The notes beneath the pieces were generated by a model. That model was not told where the DNA came from, made no database searches, and worked only from the letters and a program-made list of their open reading frames with translations. From Clostridiales bacterium (GTDB taxonomy: Bacteria > Bacillota > Clostridia > Oscillospirales > Oscillospiraceae), in NCBI GenBank assembly GCA_019422005.1, contig JAHZEF010000050.1:1-13894 (forward strand): a DNA stretch of 13,894 nucleotides, given 5' to 3'. Shown here one piece after another: positions 7,205 to 13,333 of the stretch; position 1 is the stretch's first letter, and every line of letters starts with the position of its first letter. The position numbers and the translations under genes were made by a program.

Positions 7205-8131
7205 ATGATTTCCTGCACGGAGTTTATTCCCTCTTACAGCGAGCTGTTTTCCTTTCTGGAGGAGGAATACGGCTATGCAGAGGTGGAAAGATACTGGAAC
7301 GATATTTTTGATCCGGACCGGAACGGGATCCTGAACCAGAAGGTTGCCCGGCTTGGCCTGCGGGGCTGTTATGAATATTGGGCCATGTCTCTCAACGAGG
7401 AAGCGGCGGATTTCACGATGTACCTCAATGAAGCGGACGGCTGGTTCATGATTCAGATGCATCGCTGCCCGTCCAAGGGCCGGCTGCTGGATTTGGAACA
7501 GATCCGGCCGTATCCGCGCTATTGCCTGCATTGCGATATGTACCGCAAGACCGTGGAGCGCTATGGGCTGCGCTATCAATACGATTTTACGCAGACCGGG
7601 CGGGCGGCCTGTTCCTCCCTGATTTATGACCCGGCGCGCTTTCAGGGCAAAATGGTTCTGACGGACGGCACACTGGTCATGGACCGGCGGGCAGCCGACA
7701 ATAAATATCTCCACAGGGATTTCCATCTCTATATGAATATGGGCGTGGATTATCTCGGACGAAAGTTCGGCGGCGCGGTCGTGGACGCCTATCTTGCGCG
7801 CTATGCCAAAGGGTATCTCCGGCCGCTGGCGGAGAAGATCCGCACAGAAGGGCTGCCGGCCCTGCAGGAGAACATTGCAGCCACGTATGCCGCTGAAGAG
7901 GCGCCGGAGGCCGTTCATCTGGAGCGGCGCGGGAACCGCCTGGACGTCCGGGTGGAATGGTGCCCGGGGGTCCGGCATATCCGGAATCGCAGCGAACCGG
8001 TTTCTCCGTGGTATTCCCGCACGACCACGGCCGTCATGGGGACGCTGGCCGGGGAAACGGGCCTGCAGTTTTCCATGGACGCCTATCACGAACAGACCGG
8101 AGCGGCCGCATACCATTTTATCACTGCCTGA
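7205..8131 (+). CDS. Uncharacterised protein with two tandem copies of one domain (possibly ATC-hydrolase-like)
   Basis: The product is 308 residues. The ATG at 7205 is chosen because GGAGG lies 8 nt upstream; an in-frame ATG at 7070 sits inside the putative terminator. No signal peptide or membrane segment is seen. Two halves align by eye with an offset of 165-166. Copy 1 has YAEVERY (24-30), a CP pair (88-89), YCLHC (106-110), GLRYQYD (121-127), QTG (130-132) and C136. Copy 2 has AVVDAYL (191-197), CP (253-254), YSRTT (270-274), GLQFSMD (286-292), QTG (297-299) and Y303. Copy 2 has lost the cysteines of copy 1. The pattern (V-x-V-x-x-CP, then a conserved Y/C cluster, then a final G-x-x-C/H-F strand) resembles the L-2-amino-thiazoline-4-carboxylate hydrolase-like family. 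This is from memory and tentative. The gene follows the ABC operon but after terminator-like hairpins, so a shared role is uncertain. Confidence 0.75.
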   Translation: MISCTEFIPSYSELFSFLEEEYGYAEVERYWNDIFDPDRNGILNQKVARLGLRGCYEYWAMSLNEEAADFTMYLNEADGWFMIQMHRCPSKGRLLDLEQIRPYPRYCLHCDMYRKTVERYGLRYQYDFTQTGRAACSSLIYDPARFQGKMVLTDGTLVMDRRAADNKYLHRDFHLYMNMGVDYLGRKFGGAVVDAYLARYAKGYLRPLAEKIRTEGLPALQENIAATYAAEEAPEAVHLERRGNRLDVRVEWCPGVRHIRNRSEPVSPWYSRTTTAVMGTLAGETGLQFSMDAYHEQTGAAAYHFITA

Positions 8132-8162
8132 ATGGAAACAGCCTCTTACAGACCGGAACTCC

Positions 8163-8193
8163 CTCCCCGGGCGGCGCATCGCCGCCCGGGGAG
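8163..8193 (+). terminator. 14-bp GC hairpin downstream of the duplicated-domain gene
   Basis: A perfect 14-bp stem (CTCCCCGGGCGGCG at 8163-8176 with its complement at 8180-8193) has a CAT loop and begins 31 nt after the stop codon. The following CCTGCCTGTTT is a poor U tract. It also lies between converging genes and could serve either strand. Confidence 0.5.
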
Positions 8194-8208
8194 CCTGCCT
8201 GTTTCCGG

Positions 8209-8638
8209 TTATCCGATTCCGCCGTAAACCACGCCCGGGATCAGCGCCGGCAGCGTAAGGCCGCGGAAGACGTATTTGGCCATGGGATAAAACCAAGGCC
8301 CCGGCGGTTTGGCACGGGGCCGCTCTGATCCGGCCGCTGCCCGGCCGCCTGCCAGGCGATGTTGAATGCGGCGGCTGCGCCGAAAAACCGGCTGAACGCT
8401 TCCGCACCTGACAGGGTGCGCAGTGTGCCGCGCAGCGCATGGATCAGATATTTGAAGATCCAGCCGACCACGGCGGAGTATCCGATGGCCGGCGCCGGGG
8501 AACCGGCGGCCGGGCCGTTCCCTGCCGAAGCGCTGGGAGGCTGCCATGCCGACGGCAGAGCCGATACAAGCCAGGATGAACCCCCATCCGGATCCCCGGA
8601 AATCCCGCTTTGCGCTGTGCGTCATCTGATTCTGTCAT
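8209..8638 (-). pseudogene. Remnant of a sodium-dependent (NSS/SNF family) transporter
   Basis: Three separated pieces of one transporter are readable in order, in different frames. An N-terminal piece from the ATG at 8625 (MTHSAKRDFRGSG, then WGFILACIGSAVGMA) matches the start of transmembrane segment 1, where the family continues with N-W-R-F-P. A middle piece at about 8475-8330 (IGYSAVVGWIFKYLI and following) matches the segment-3 region. A C-terminal piece (WFYPMAKYVF to VVYGGIG, then a stop at 8209) matches the family's C-terminus. Intact members have about 440-500 residues; here about 430 bases remain, so several hundred codons are deleted and at least two frame changes are present. It cannot make a functional transporter. 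Intact relatives import amino acids with sodium. Confidence 0.8.
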
Positions 8639-8706
8639 ATTCCCTTCTTTCTGTCTGGCAGGCCCGCGGAACCGGCCGGCCGATGCGGGCGCGCCGCAAA
8701 ATGGGC

Positions 8707-8737
8707 AAAAAAATACCAGGGTCAGCCGCCACCCTGG
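8707..8737 (-). terminator. Rho-independent terminator of the 25-codon gene
   Basis: On the minus strand CCAGGGT (8737-8731) pairs with ACCCTGG (8722-8716) around an 8-base loop, followed by TATTTTTTT. This is a canonical terminator 16 nt past the stop codon of the tiny gene and about 70 nt before the first possible start codon of the decayed transporter. Confidence 0.85.
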
Positions 8738-8752
8738 GAATTTTACTGCAGT

Positions 8753-8830
8753 TTATCTGCTGCTTACTGTGACGCAGTCCTCTTCATTGCAGAAGATCAG
8801 ATCGTCGATATCGATATTCACTTTGTTCAT
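8753..8830 (-). CDS. Small peptide gene, 25 residues, two cysteines (unrecognised)
   Basis: The ATG at 8830 is preceded by AAGGAG with 8-nt spacing, under a consensus promoter, and the frame ends in TAA followed by a strong terminator. The full set of signals in under 190 bases makes it very likely expressed. The peptide begins MNKVNIDIDD, has FCNEEDC at 13-19 and ends VTVSSR. It is acidic (five D, three E counted with the central motif; three basic residues), lacks a signal peptide or membrane segment, and has two cysteines four residues apart around NEED. Possibilities are a ribosomally made, modified peptide precursor, a signalling peptide, a metal-binding miniprotein, or a leader peptide that attenuates the transporter downstream. 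I do not recognise a family, and no maturation enzyme or exporter is visible in the window. Confidence 0.7.
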   Translation of the reverse strand: MNKVNIDIDDLIFCNEEDCVTVSSR

Positions 8831-8861
8831 TGCGTGATCTCCTTTCTTTATGATTCTTGTT

Positions 8862-8890
8862 ATTATACGACAGGAGAGCGAAAATGTCAA
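8862..8890 (-). promoter_or_regulatory. Consensus sigma-A promoter of the 25-codon gene
   Basis: Minus strand TTGACA (8890-8885), exactly 17 bases, then TATAAT (8867-8862): a perfect match to the housekeeping consensus and the best promoter in the window. The start would be near 8855, giving a leader of about 25 nt before the ATG. Confidence 0.9.
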
Positions 8891-9081
8891 GACAAAAATT
8901 CAACGAGCCCAATCATATGGTTTGCCATGAATCAGAATGGGGCATTTTCACGGCGTGACGCGATACTGCCCCGCGGAACGGGGAGAAAAATCTGCAGACG
9001 GACCGAAGGTGCCGGACGCCGGTTCCGACGGGAGCGTGCTGCTGCGGCCCTGGTATTTTTGCAGAAAAATCAAAAGCCGAC
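8891..9081. other. Intergenic spacer between divergent promoters
   Basis: About 190 bases lie between the small-peptide promoter (leftward) and the purine permease promoter (rightward). Only short features are seen, such as CCCCG and CGGGG inverted around CGGAA near 8970-8984. No gene or repeat is supportable. Confidence 0.4.
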
Positions 9082-9110
9082 TTGTAATTTGGCGCAGAGT
9101 CCGCTATACT
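9082..9110 (+). promoter_or_regulatory. Promoter of the purine permease gene
   Basis: TTGTAA (9082-9087), 17 bases, then TATACT (9105-9110). The start would be near 9117, which leaves a leader of about 184 nt, long enough for RNA-based control. Confidence 0.75.
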
Positions 9111-9116
9111 GAATTT

Positions 9117-9300
9117 ATAATTCATCCTTTGCCGTCTGCCCGGCGGCAGGGACGGACAAAGACCGAACGTCATATTCAATATCAGCAGTCATCCGATTAC
9201 CGGCCGGCCCGGCCTGCTTATCTGAGAAACGAAGTGTTGAGTAAGAGACGTTTGGCCTTTTTTGTTTTTTCGGCGAAATCATTTTGGGAGGTATGGTAAC
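9117..9300 (+). promoter_or_regulatory. Structured 5' leader of the purine permease: candidate riboswitch or attenuator
   Basis: A long hairpin comes first: CTTTG+CCGTC+TGCC (9127-9140) pairs with GGCA+GACGG+CAAAG (9145-9161), with a GG bulge and an A bulge and a CGGC loop. Next, CCGAACGTC (9163-9171) can pair with GACGTTTGG (9247-9255, one G-U), enclosing about 75 nt. The alternative AAACG (9227-9231) with CGTTT (9249-9253) uses the same 3' strand. Directly after comes CCTTTTTTGTTTTTT (9256-9270), then the GGGAGG ribosome binding site. Mutually exclusive stems before a U tract are the layout of a transcription-control leader. It lacks the purine riboswitch core I would expect before such a permease. 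Pairings were found by eye, not folded. Confidence 0.4.
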
Positions 9301-10719
9301 ATGGAAAAACTGTTCAAGCTGAGGGAACACGGCACAACGGTCCGGACAGAGCTGGTCGCCGGCCTGACCACCTTCATGGCGATGGCCTACATACTGATGG
9401 TCAACGCCAACATGTTTGCAAATCCGTTCAATGACGGCACCAATGTCCTGGGCGTATCCTACGGCGCCATCTACATTGCCACCGCCATCTCGGCGGTGAT
9501 CGGTACGGTCCTGATCGGCCTGTTGTCCAATCTGCCGCTGGCGCAGGCGTCCGGCATGGGCCTGAACGCCTATTTCGTCTATACGGTATGTATCGGGCTG
9601 GGGCTGAGCTATGCCAATGCGCTGGTTCTGGTCCTGGCCGACGGCCTGATTTTCATCCTGCTGACGGTGACCGGCCTGCGCAAAAAAATCTTCGACGCCA
9701 TTCCCAAGGCGGTCCGCATGGCGATCCCCGCCGGCATCGGCCTTTTCATTGCGTTCCTGGGGCTGCAGAACGCAGGGCTGATCGTGGGGAACGATTCCAC
9801 CAAGGTCGCGCTGGCATCCTTCAACGTCTACTCCGGAACGGCCACCTGGGCGTCCATCATGCCGATGCTGGTGACGTTCTTTGCCGTTCTGGCCATTGCC
9901 ATCATGTCCAGGCGGGGCGTAAAGGGCAGCGTCCTCTGGGGCATTCTGGGCGGCGCGGTGGCCTATTATGTGCTGGGCTTCACCATTCCCGGGTTCTATG
10001 ATGGATTTTTCACCAATATGTCGTTTGATCCGCTGGCGGCGTTCGGCGAATTTGGAACGCAGGCGTTCGGCAAGGTGTTTACCGAGGGCTTCAACTTTGC
10101 GCCGTTTATCGCGGCCAACGGGACCGGCGCGTTTATTGTCATGTTTATCACCACCGCGCTTGCTTTCTGCATGGTGGATATGTTCGATACGCTGGGGACG
10201 CTCTACGGCGCCTGCGCCCGCGGCAACCTGCTGACTGCCGACGGCGAAGTTCCCAAAATGGACAAGGCGATGCTGGCAGACGCCGTCGCCACCACTGCGG
10301 GCGCCGTTTGCGGCACCTCCACCGTCACCACGTTTGTGGAATCCTCCGCCGGCATCGGCGAGGGCGGCCGCACCGGCCTTGCCTCCATGGCGACGGCGGC
10401 GCTGTTCCTGATCGCCATGTTCCTGGCGCCGGTGGCGCAGCTGATCCCCAGCTGTGCGACGGCTGCCGCACTGATCTATGTGGGCGTGCTGATGATGAAC
10501 TGCGTCCGCGATATCGAGTGGATCTCCGCGGAAGTGGCAGTCCCGGCGTTCCTGACGGTGGCGATGATGCCGTTTACCTACAGCATTTCCTTCGGCATCG
10601 CCTTCGGCATCATCTCCTGGACCGTGATTGCGCTGTTCACCGGAAAGGCGAAGGAGATCAAGGCTGCCACATGGGTGATTGGAATTCTGTTCGCGCTGAC
10701 CTTCTTCCTGACGCACTGA
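9301..10719 (+). CDS. AzgA-type NCS2 purine permease (adenine/hypoxanthine/guanine uptake)
   Basis: The product is 472 residues, normal for the AzgA/PbuG branch. The ATG at 9301 follows GGGAGG with about 10-nt spacing; an in-frame upstream ATG at 9262 lies in the leader's T-rich region and is not favoured. About 12-14 hydrophobic segments are visible. Hallmarks are the N-terminal R-x-E-x-x-A-G-x-T-T-F-x-A-M-A-Y, QASGMGLNAYF (82-92) and the substrate-site segment TFVESSAGIGEGGRTGL (344-360). It is a proton-driven importer of nucleobases at the cytoplasmic membrane. It is monocistronic, with its own promoter, structured leader and strong terminator. Exact base preference cannot be read here. 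Confidence 0.93.
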   Translation: MEKLFKLREHGTTVRTELVAGLTTFMAMAYILMVNANMFANPFNDGTNVLGVSYGAIYIATAISAVIGTVLIGLLSNLPLAQASGMGLNAYFVYTVCIGLGLSYANALVLVLADGLIFILLTVTGLRKKIFDAIPKAVRMAIPAGIGLFIAFLGLQNAGLIVGNDSTKVALASFNVYSGTATWASIMPMLVTFFAVLAIAIMSRRGVKGSVLWGILGGAVAYYVLGFTIPGFYDGFFTNMSFDPLAAFGEFGTQAFGKVFTEGFNFAPFIAANGTGAFIVMFITTALAFCMVDMFDTLGTLYGACARGNLLTADGEVPKMDKAMLADAVATTAGAVCGTSTVTTFVESSAGIGEGGRTGLASMATAALFLIAMFLAPVAQLIPSCATAAALIYVGVLMMNCVRDIEWISAEVAVPAFLTVAMMPFTYSISFGIAFGIISWTVIALFTGKAKEIKAATWVIGILFALTFFLTH

Positions 10720-10745
10720 GCCCTCCGCTCCGCTGCGTCCGGCAA

Positions 10746-10791
10746 GACAGCCCGGCATGGCCGTGAGGCCATGCCGGGCTGTCGGTTTTTT
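10746..10791 (+). terminator. Rho-independent terminator of the purine permease gene
   Basis: A perfect 17-bp stem (10746-10762 with 10767-10783) has a GTGA loop, followed by GGTTTTTT. It is the strongest terminator in the window. It lies between converging genes, but only the plus strand has a T tract. Confidence 0.95.
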
Positions 10792-10844
10792 GTGCGGGCT
10801 GCGGGCGGGAGCAGCGCGGTAGGACTCGGAAGGGCCTGCCCGCG

Positions 10845-11351
10845 CTAATATCGGCTGATTTCCAGCGAAGCGTCGTCTTCGCCTTTTTCCACTGCGCGGA
10901 TCTCCACATTATAGCTGTACTCCGGGCTGACCTCCACCCGGACGCGCTCTCCGACTTTGTGACCCAGCACAGCCTTCCCCACGGGCGACTCCTTGCTGAT
11001 CAGGCCTTTCAGGGCATTCTGCCGAAGCGTCGTAACCAGCTGAATGGTCTGAATTTCATCGTCCTCTTCCAGATAGATGGTCACTTTGTCAAACAGGCCC
11101 GCCACATCCGCTTCCGATGCGCCGGCGGAAATGACTCTGGCGGTCCGGATCATCCGTTCCAGGTAGCGGATCCTGCTTTCATTGCGGTTCTTTTCCCGTT
11201 TGGCGGCCTTATATTCAAAATTCTCGCTGAGATCCCCGAAGGCGCGCGCCGTCTTTACGTCTTCGATCAGTTTTGGACGCAGCTCCAGCGTCCGGTACCG
11301 GATCTCCTCCTGCATTTTCTGAAGATCCACCTCTGTCAATTCGTCATACAT
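10845..11351 (-). CDS. greA: GreA/GreB-family transcription elongation factor
   Basis: The product is 168 residues. Residues 1-80 are the antiparallel coiled coil, with the tip motif GDLSENFEYKAAK (39-51). D40 and E43 are the acidic residues that in GreA stimulate RNA cleavage by backtracked polymerase. Residues about 90-168 are the FKBP-like domain, with the SPVGKAVLGHKVGERV motif. The start ATG has GAGGAGG about 9 nt upstream, inside the end of the preceding gene, and overlaps it by 8 nt (translational coupling). It is slightly longer than canonical GreA (about 158) and ends LEISRY, so it may be a paralogue rather than the main GreA. Confidence 0.9.
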   Translation of the reverse strand: MYDELTEVDLQKMQEEIRYRTLELRPKLIEDVKTARAFGDLSENFEYKAAKREKNRNESRIRYLERMIRTARVISAGASEADVAGLFDKVTIYLEEDDEIQTIQLVTTLRQNALKGLISKESPVGKAVLGHKVGERVRVEVSPEYSYNVEIRAVEKGEDDASLEISRY

Positions 11352-12030
11352 GGCTGTTTGCCTCCTCAGTTTTCCGGGATTGGCAGGCGCATCCGCCGCA
11401 GGAGCGGCTGGGACTGGAGGCCCAGGCGATCAGCCCCGCAGACACCTGCGCAAAATGATCGGAGGGGTTCAGCTCCAGGAGCCGCCGTTCCTGCGGGGGC
11501 AGCAGCGGCAGCAGATCTGCACGGCGGGATACAAACAGGCCGGTCCGGCGGAAGTGGCTGGCGCGGAGCGTAAAGAACAGGGATTTCTGAAGCGCCGCCA
11601 ACAGCTGCGGGCTGCGCGCGTGGAGCAGATTGTGGACGCAGGCGTGATAGATGCTGCATGCGCCGGCCAGCACGGCGCTTTCCGCGTCTTCCGGACACAG
11701 TTCCGGCAGCAGGTAGTCCAGGCTGCCGCAGATCGGCACCGTATCGTGGAAGAAGGAAAACAGTTCCCCCTTTTCCCAGCAGCGCAGCTCCTCCCGACCG
11801 GAGACGAACCCGCAGAGCTTGTCCCGGTCGGGCAGGCCGGATACGGCTTCGCGGTATCGTTCCAGATCGGCGGCGTCCACCCGGTCGAGAATCAGTACGG
11901 CGTCGATATCGCTCTCCGGCGTGGCCTCGCCGCGGGCGCGGCTGCCCTGCAGGCCGATGCAGACGATGCGGTCGCCGAATGCGGCGCGCACAGCCTCCGC
12001 ATAGCGCGCCATCCAGACGGTATGTTCCAT
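11344..12030 (-). CDS. Pol-beta-type nucleotidyltransferase domain protein
   Basis: The product is 228 residues. The ATG at 12030 is chosen because GGAGG lies 7 nt upstream; the frame stays open upstream without another good start. The nucleotidyltransferase signature is GSRARG (29-34), then SDID (40-43) with the two metal-binding aspartates D41 and D43. The C-terminal half (about 125-200) looks helical (SIYHACVHNLLHAR, ALQKSLFFTLRASHF), as in aminoglycoside-nucleotidyltransferase-like or HEPN-type helper domains. It ends with a cysteine-containing tail. No antitoxin or HEPN partner is adjacent, so a MNT/HEPN toxin pair is not supported. Substrate unknown. The stop codon lies inside the start of the GreA-family gene. 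Confidence 0.85.
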   Translation of the reverse strand: MEHTVWMARYAEAVRAAFGDRIVCIGLQGSRARGEATPESDIDAVLILDRVDAADLERYREAVSGLPDRDKLCGFVSGREELRCWEKGELFSFFHDTVPICGSLDYLLPELCPEDAESAVLAGACSIYHACVHNLLHARSPQLLAALQKSLFFTLRASHFRRTGLFVSRRADLLPLLPPQERRLLELNPSDHFAQVSAGLIAWASSPSRSCGGCACQSRKTEEANSHV

Positions 12031-12058
12031 AGACGGCCTCCCCCCATGTGTTTGTTTC

Positions 12059-12067
12059 AGTATAACA
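12059..12067 (-). promoter_or_regulatory. Extended -10 promoter for the nucleotidyltransferase-greA pair
   Basis: Minus strand TG, T, then TATACT (12064-12059). No good -35 is found at 16-18 bases, so this depends on the extended -10. The predicted start near 12052 leaves a leader of about 22 nt ahead of the ATG at 12030. Confidence 0.5.
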
Positions 12068-12183
12068 CATATGGCCGCTCCGGAAAAGCCCCGTTCTCTC
12101 CGGAGGGGGCGCCCGGCCTGCAAATCCGGCGCCGGCCGGGGCGGCGGTACCGCTGCGCAATGCAGTATTTTTTATTGATTTTA

Positions 12184-12230
12184 CAGACGAAAATCGTCTG
12201 ATCACTTCTTGCAAGTGTTTATAGAAGTGA
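12184..12230. repeat. Two adjacent inverted repeats at the edge of the AT-rich patch
   Basis: CAGACGA-AAA-TCGTCTG (12184-12200) is a perfect 7-bp hairpin. Right after it, TCACTTCT (12202-12209) and AGAAGTGA (12223-12230) are inverted 8-mers 13 bases apart, and an internal CAAGTG can pair with the same CACTT arm. Neither is followed by a good T tract on either strand. They lie in the gap (12031-12280) downstream of the VanZ gene, which otherwise holds only the promoter at 12059-12067. They may be a weak terminator, a protein site or an element end. Confidence 0.4.
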
Positions 12231-12280
12231 GGGAAAATCCTGTATTTTCAGCGGTTTTTCCATATTAAGAGGCTTTCCCT

Positions 12281-12772
12281 TCATTGAGAGTTCAGATTAT
12301 CCTGTCCCCAGGATGTTCTTTTCTGAACAAATCGCCATATTACAAACCCTATTAAGGCTCCAATCATATTCAGGATTAAATCGTCTATATCGCAGCTTCC
12401 TCTTAACGTGAAAAGCTGTACGATCTCAACTGTTACAATCAGGGAAACTGTGCAAAGCGAGAATTGGCCAAAGGATTGCAGCCTGTTCCATAGGCAAGGC
12501 AGGAGAAAGCCAAGCGGTACAAAAGCGGCAATATTCCCGAACAGATTGATAAAGGCGTGGGGTAACAGATATGGGTTCGTCTGCTTTATCAGCAAATACA
12601 GATACTGCCAAATGGTATTGAACGGTACAAGGTTGATGTTCATTTTCGCCTGTTCCCAATAGCCCAGCCCTATGTCAAATTGACTTCTTCCGAACAGTAG
12701 CCAAAGCATAACCAGGGCATATAGGATGGCAGCAAACCAAAGCAGTTTTTTAATTTTCGACTGTTGTACCAT
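12281..12772 (-). CDS. VanZ-family membrane protein
   Basis: The product is 163 residues, typical of VanZ. The hydrophobic segments, about four, lie around 10-27, 72-93, 105-122 and 132-148. Family motifs are NINLVPFNTI (45-54), NLFGNIAAFVPLGFLLP (76-92), and VEIVQLFTLRGSCDIDD (115-131) followed by LILNMIGALIGF. VanZ relatives raise teicoplanin or lipoglycopeptide tolerance by an unknown route, but most family members have no proven link to resistance, and no van genes are present. It starts 5 nt after the stop of the small membrane protein gene, so the two form an operon. Base composition is clearly richer in A+T than the flanking genes, which suggests separate acquisition. Confidence 0.93.
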   Translation of the reverse strand: MVQQSKIKKLLWFAAILYALVMLWLLFGRSQFDIGLGYWEQAKMNINLVPFNTIWQYLYLLIKQTNPYLLPHAFINLFGNIAAFVPLGFLLPCLWNRLQSFGQFSLCTVSLIVTVEIVQLFTLRGSCDIDDLILNMIGALIGFVIWRFVQKRTSWGQDNLNSQ

Positions 12773-12777
12773 AAGTC

Positions 12778-12948
12778 TTATTCCTCGTCAGAAAACGCAT
12801 AGACAAGGCCCACAACACCGACCACGGCGCCAATCAGGCAAGGCAACATATAGTATTCTCCCGGCATGAAGCTTTCCATGGGAATACTTGTAATGGCAAG
12901 CAGCATACCAAACAGGAGTAAGGCAATTCCCCGAAACTGTTTTTTCAT
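12778..12948 (-). CDS. Small two-segment membrane protein (hypothetical)
   Basis: The product is 56 residues. The ATG at 12948 has CGGAGG 7 nt upstream. After KKQFR there are two hydrophobic helices (about 7-22 and 34-51) joined by a short loop with SFMPGEYYM, and the tail is acidic (SDEE). No family is recognised. The frame stays open upstream to 13224 without a good start, but the ribosome binding site and internal promoter support this short form. It is first in a two-gene operon with the VanZ protein; a small accessory subunit is possible but unproven. Confidence 0.75.
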   Translation of the reverse strand: MKKQFRGIALLLFGMLLAITSIPMESFMPGEYYMLPCLIGAVVGVVGLVYAFSDEE

Positions 12949-13224
12949 GGTCAGCCTCCGAATTTGTAAACACCTATCTATTCTCATCAATAAAAAATTC
13001 TGGTTTAAGTGTATCACAGATGTGTGAATTTTTCTATCAGATCTCCTTGTCTGTTTGGAAATAGCAGAGCCAACCGCACTCGTCAAAGCGGTCAAGATGA
13101 ACGGGTTCCGCCCGCCGTTGACAAGTGTGTCTGCCCTCGCATAGTATGGTTTTTCTGATATCTGCCCGTATCGTTTTATACCCCCATAGGAAATCTGGGT
13201 ACCATTTGGGCGCCAAAGCGTCAA
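12949..13224 (-). other. Open frame without a start signal upstream of the small membrane protein
   Basis: On the minus strand the frame stays open from a TTG at 13224 through to the small membrane protein. Readable stretches include YGGIKRYGQISEKP and VNGGRNPFILTALTSAVG. No ribosome binding site precedes the TTG. It reads like a fragment of a coding or repeated sequence rather than a full gene. The right-hand 13228-13392 gap holds the sigma-factor promoter and a TAAAAAT/ATTTTTA inverted repeat (13306-13328). Confidence 0.3.
13008..13027 (-). promoter_or_regulatory. Promoter and small palindrome ahead of the VanZ operon
   Basis: Minus strand TGA followed by TACACT (13013-13008) is an extended -10, with the start near 13001 and a leader of about 53 nt. 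Just upstream, and overlapping the TG, is TCACA-CATC-TGTGA (13027-13014, in minus-strand order), a palindrome placed where a repressor would block the promoter. Confidence 0.4.
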
Positions 13225-13333
13225 AAATTATTGTTTTTTGCGTGTCTTAACCTGCGAAAAAGTCGGTATTTGCAAGGGTTTTTACAGTTCAGGGCTTTTC
13301 GACAGTAAAAATTTAAATACTATTTTTAATTCC

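Noticed and set aside
6872..8440. A 522-codon minus-strand open frame across the binding-protein end and the duplicated-domain gene
   Set aside because: It is antisense to supported genes and lacks recognisable domains or a start signal.
8908..8940. Resemblance to part of the purine riboswitch (TATGGTTTG)
   Set aside because: It lies upstream of the permease promoter, so it is not in the transcript, and the rest of the conserved core (such as TTTCTACC) is absent.
9115..10758. A 547-codon minus-strand open frame opposite the purine permease
   Set aside because: Its composition is rich in H, R, G and Q, typical of an antisense shadow; the plus strand encodes an obvious AzgA protein.
11344..12030. 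A MNT/HEPN-type toxin-antitoxin module
   Set aside because: The nucleotidyltransferase domain is present, but the adjacent gene is a GreA-family factor, not a HEPN protein, and the protein is longer than minimal MNT antitoxins.
12281..12772. A glycopeptide resistance cluster suggested by VanZ
   Set aside because: No vanA/B-type ligase, vanH, vanX or VanRS genes are present; VanZ-family proteins are common outside resistance clusters.
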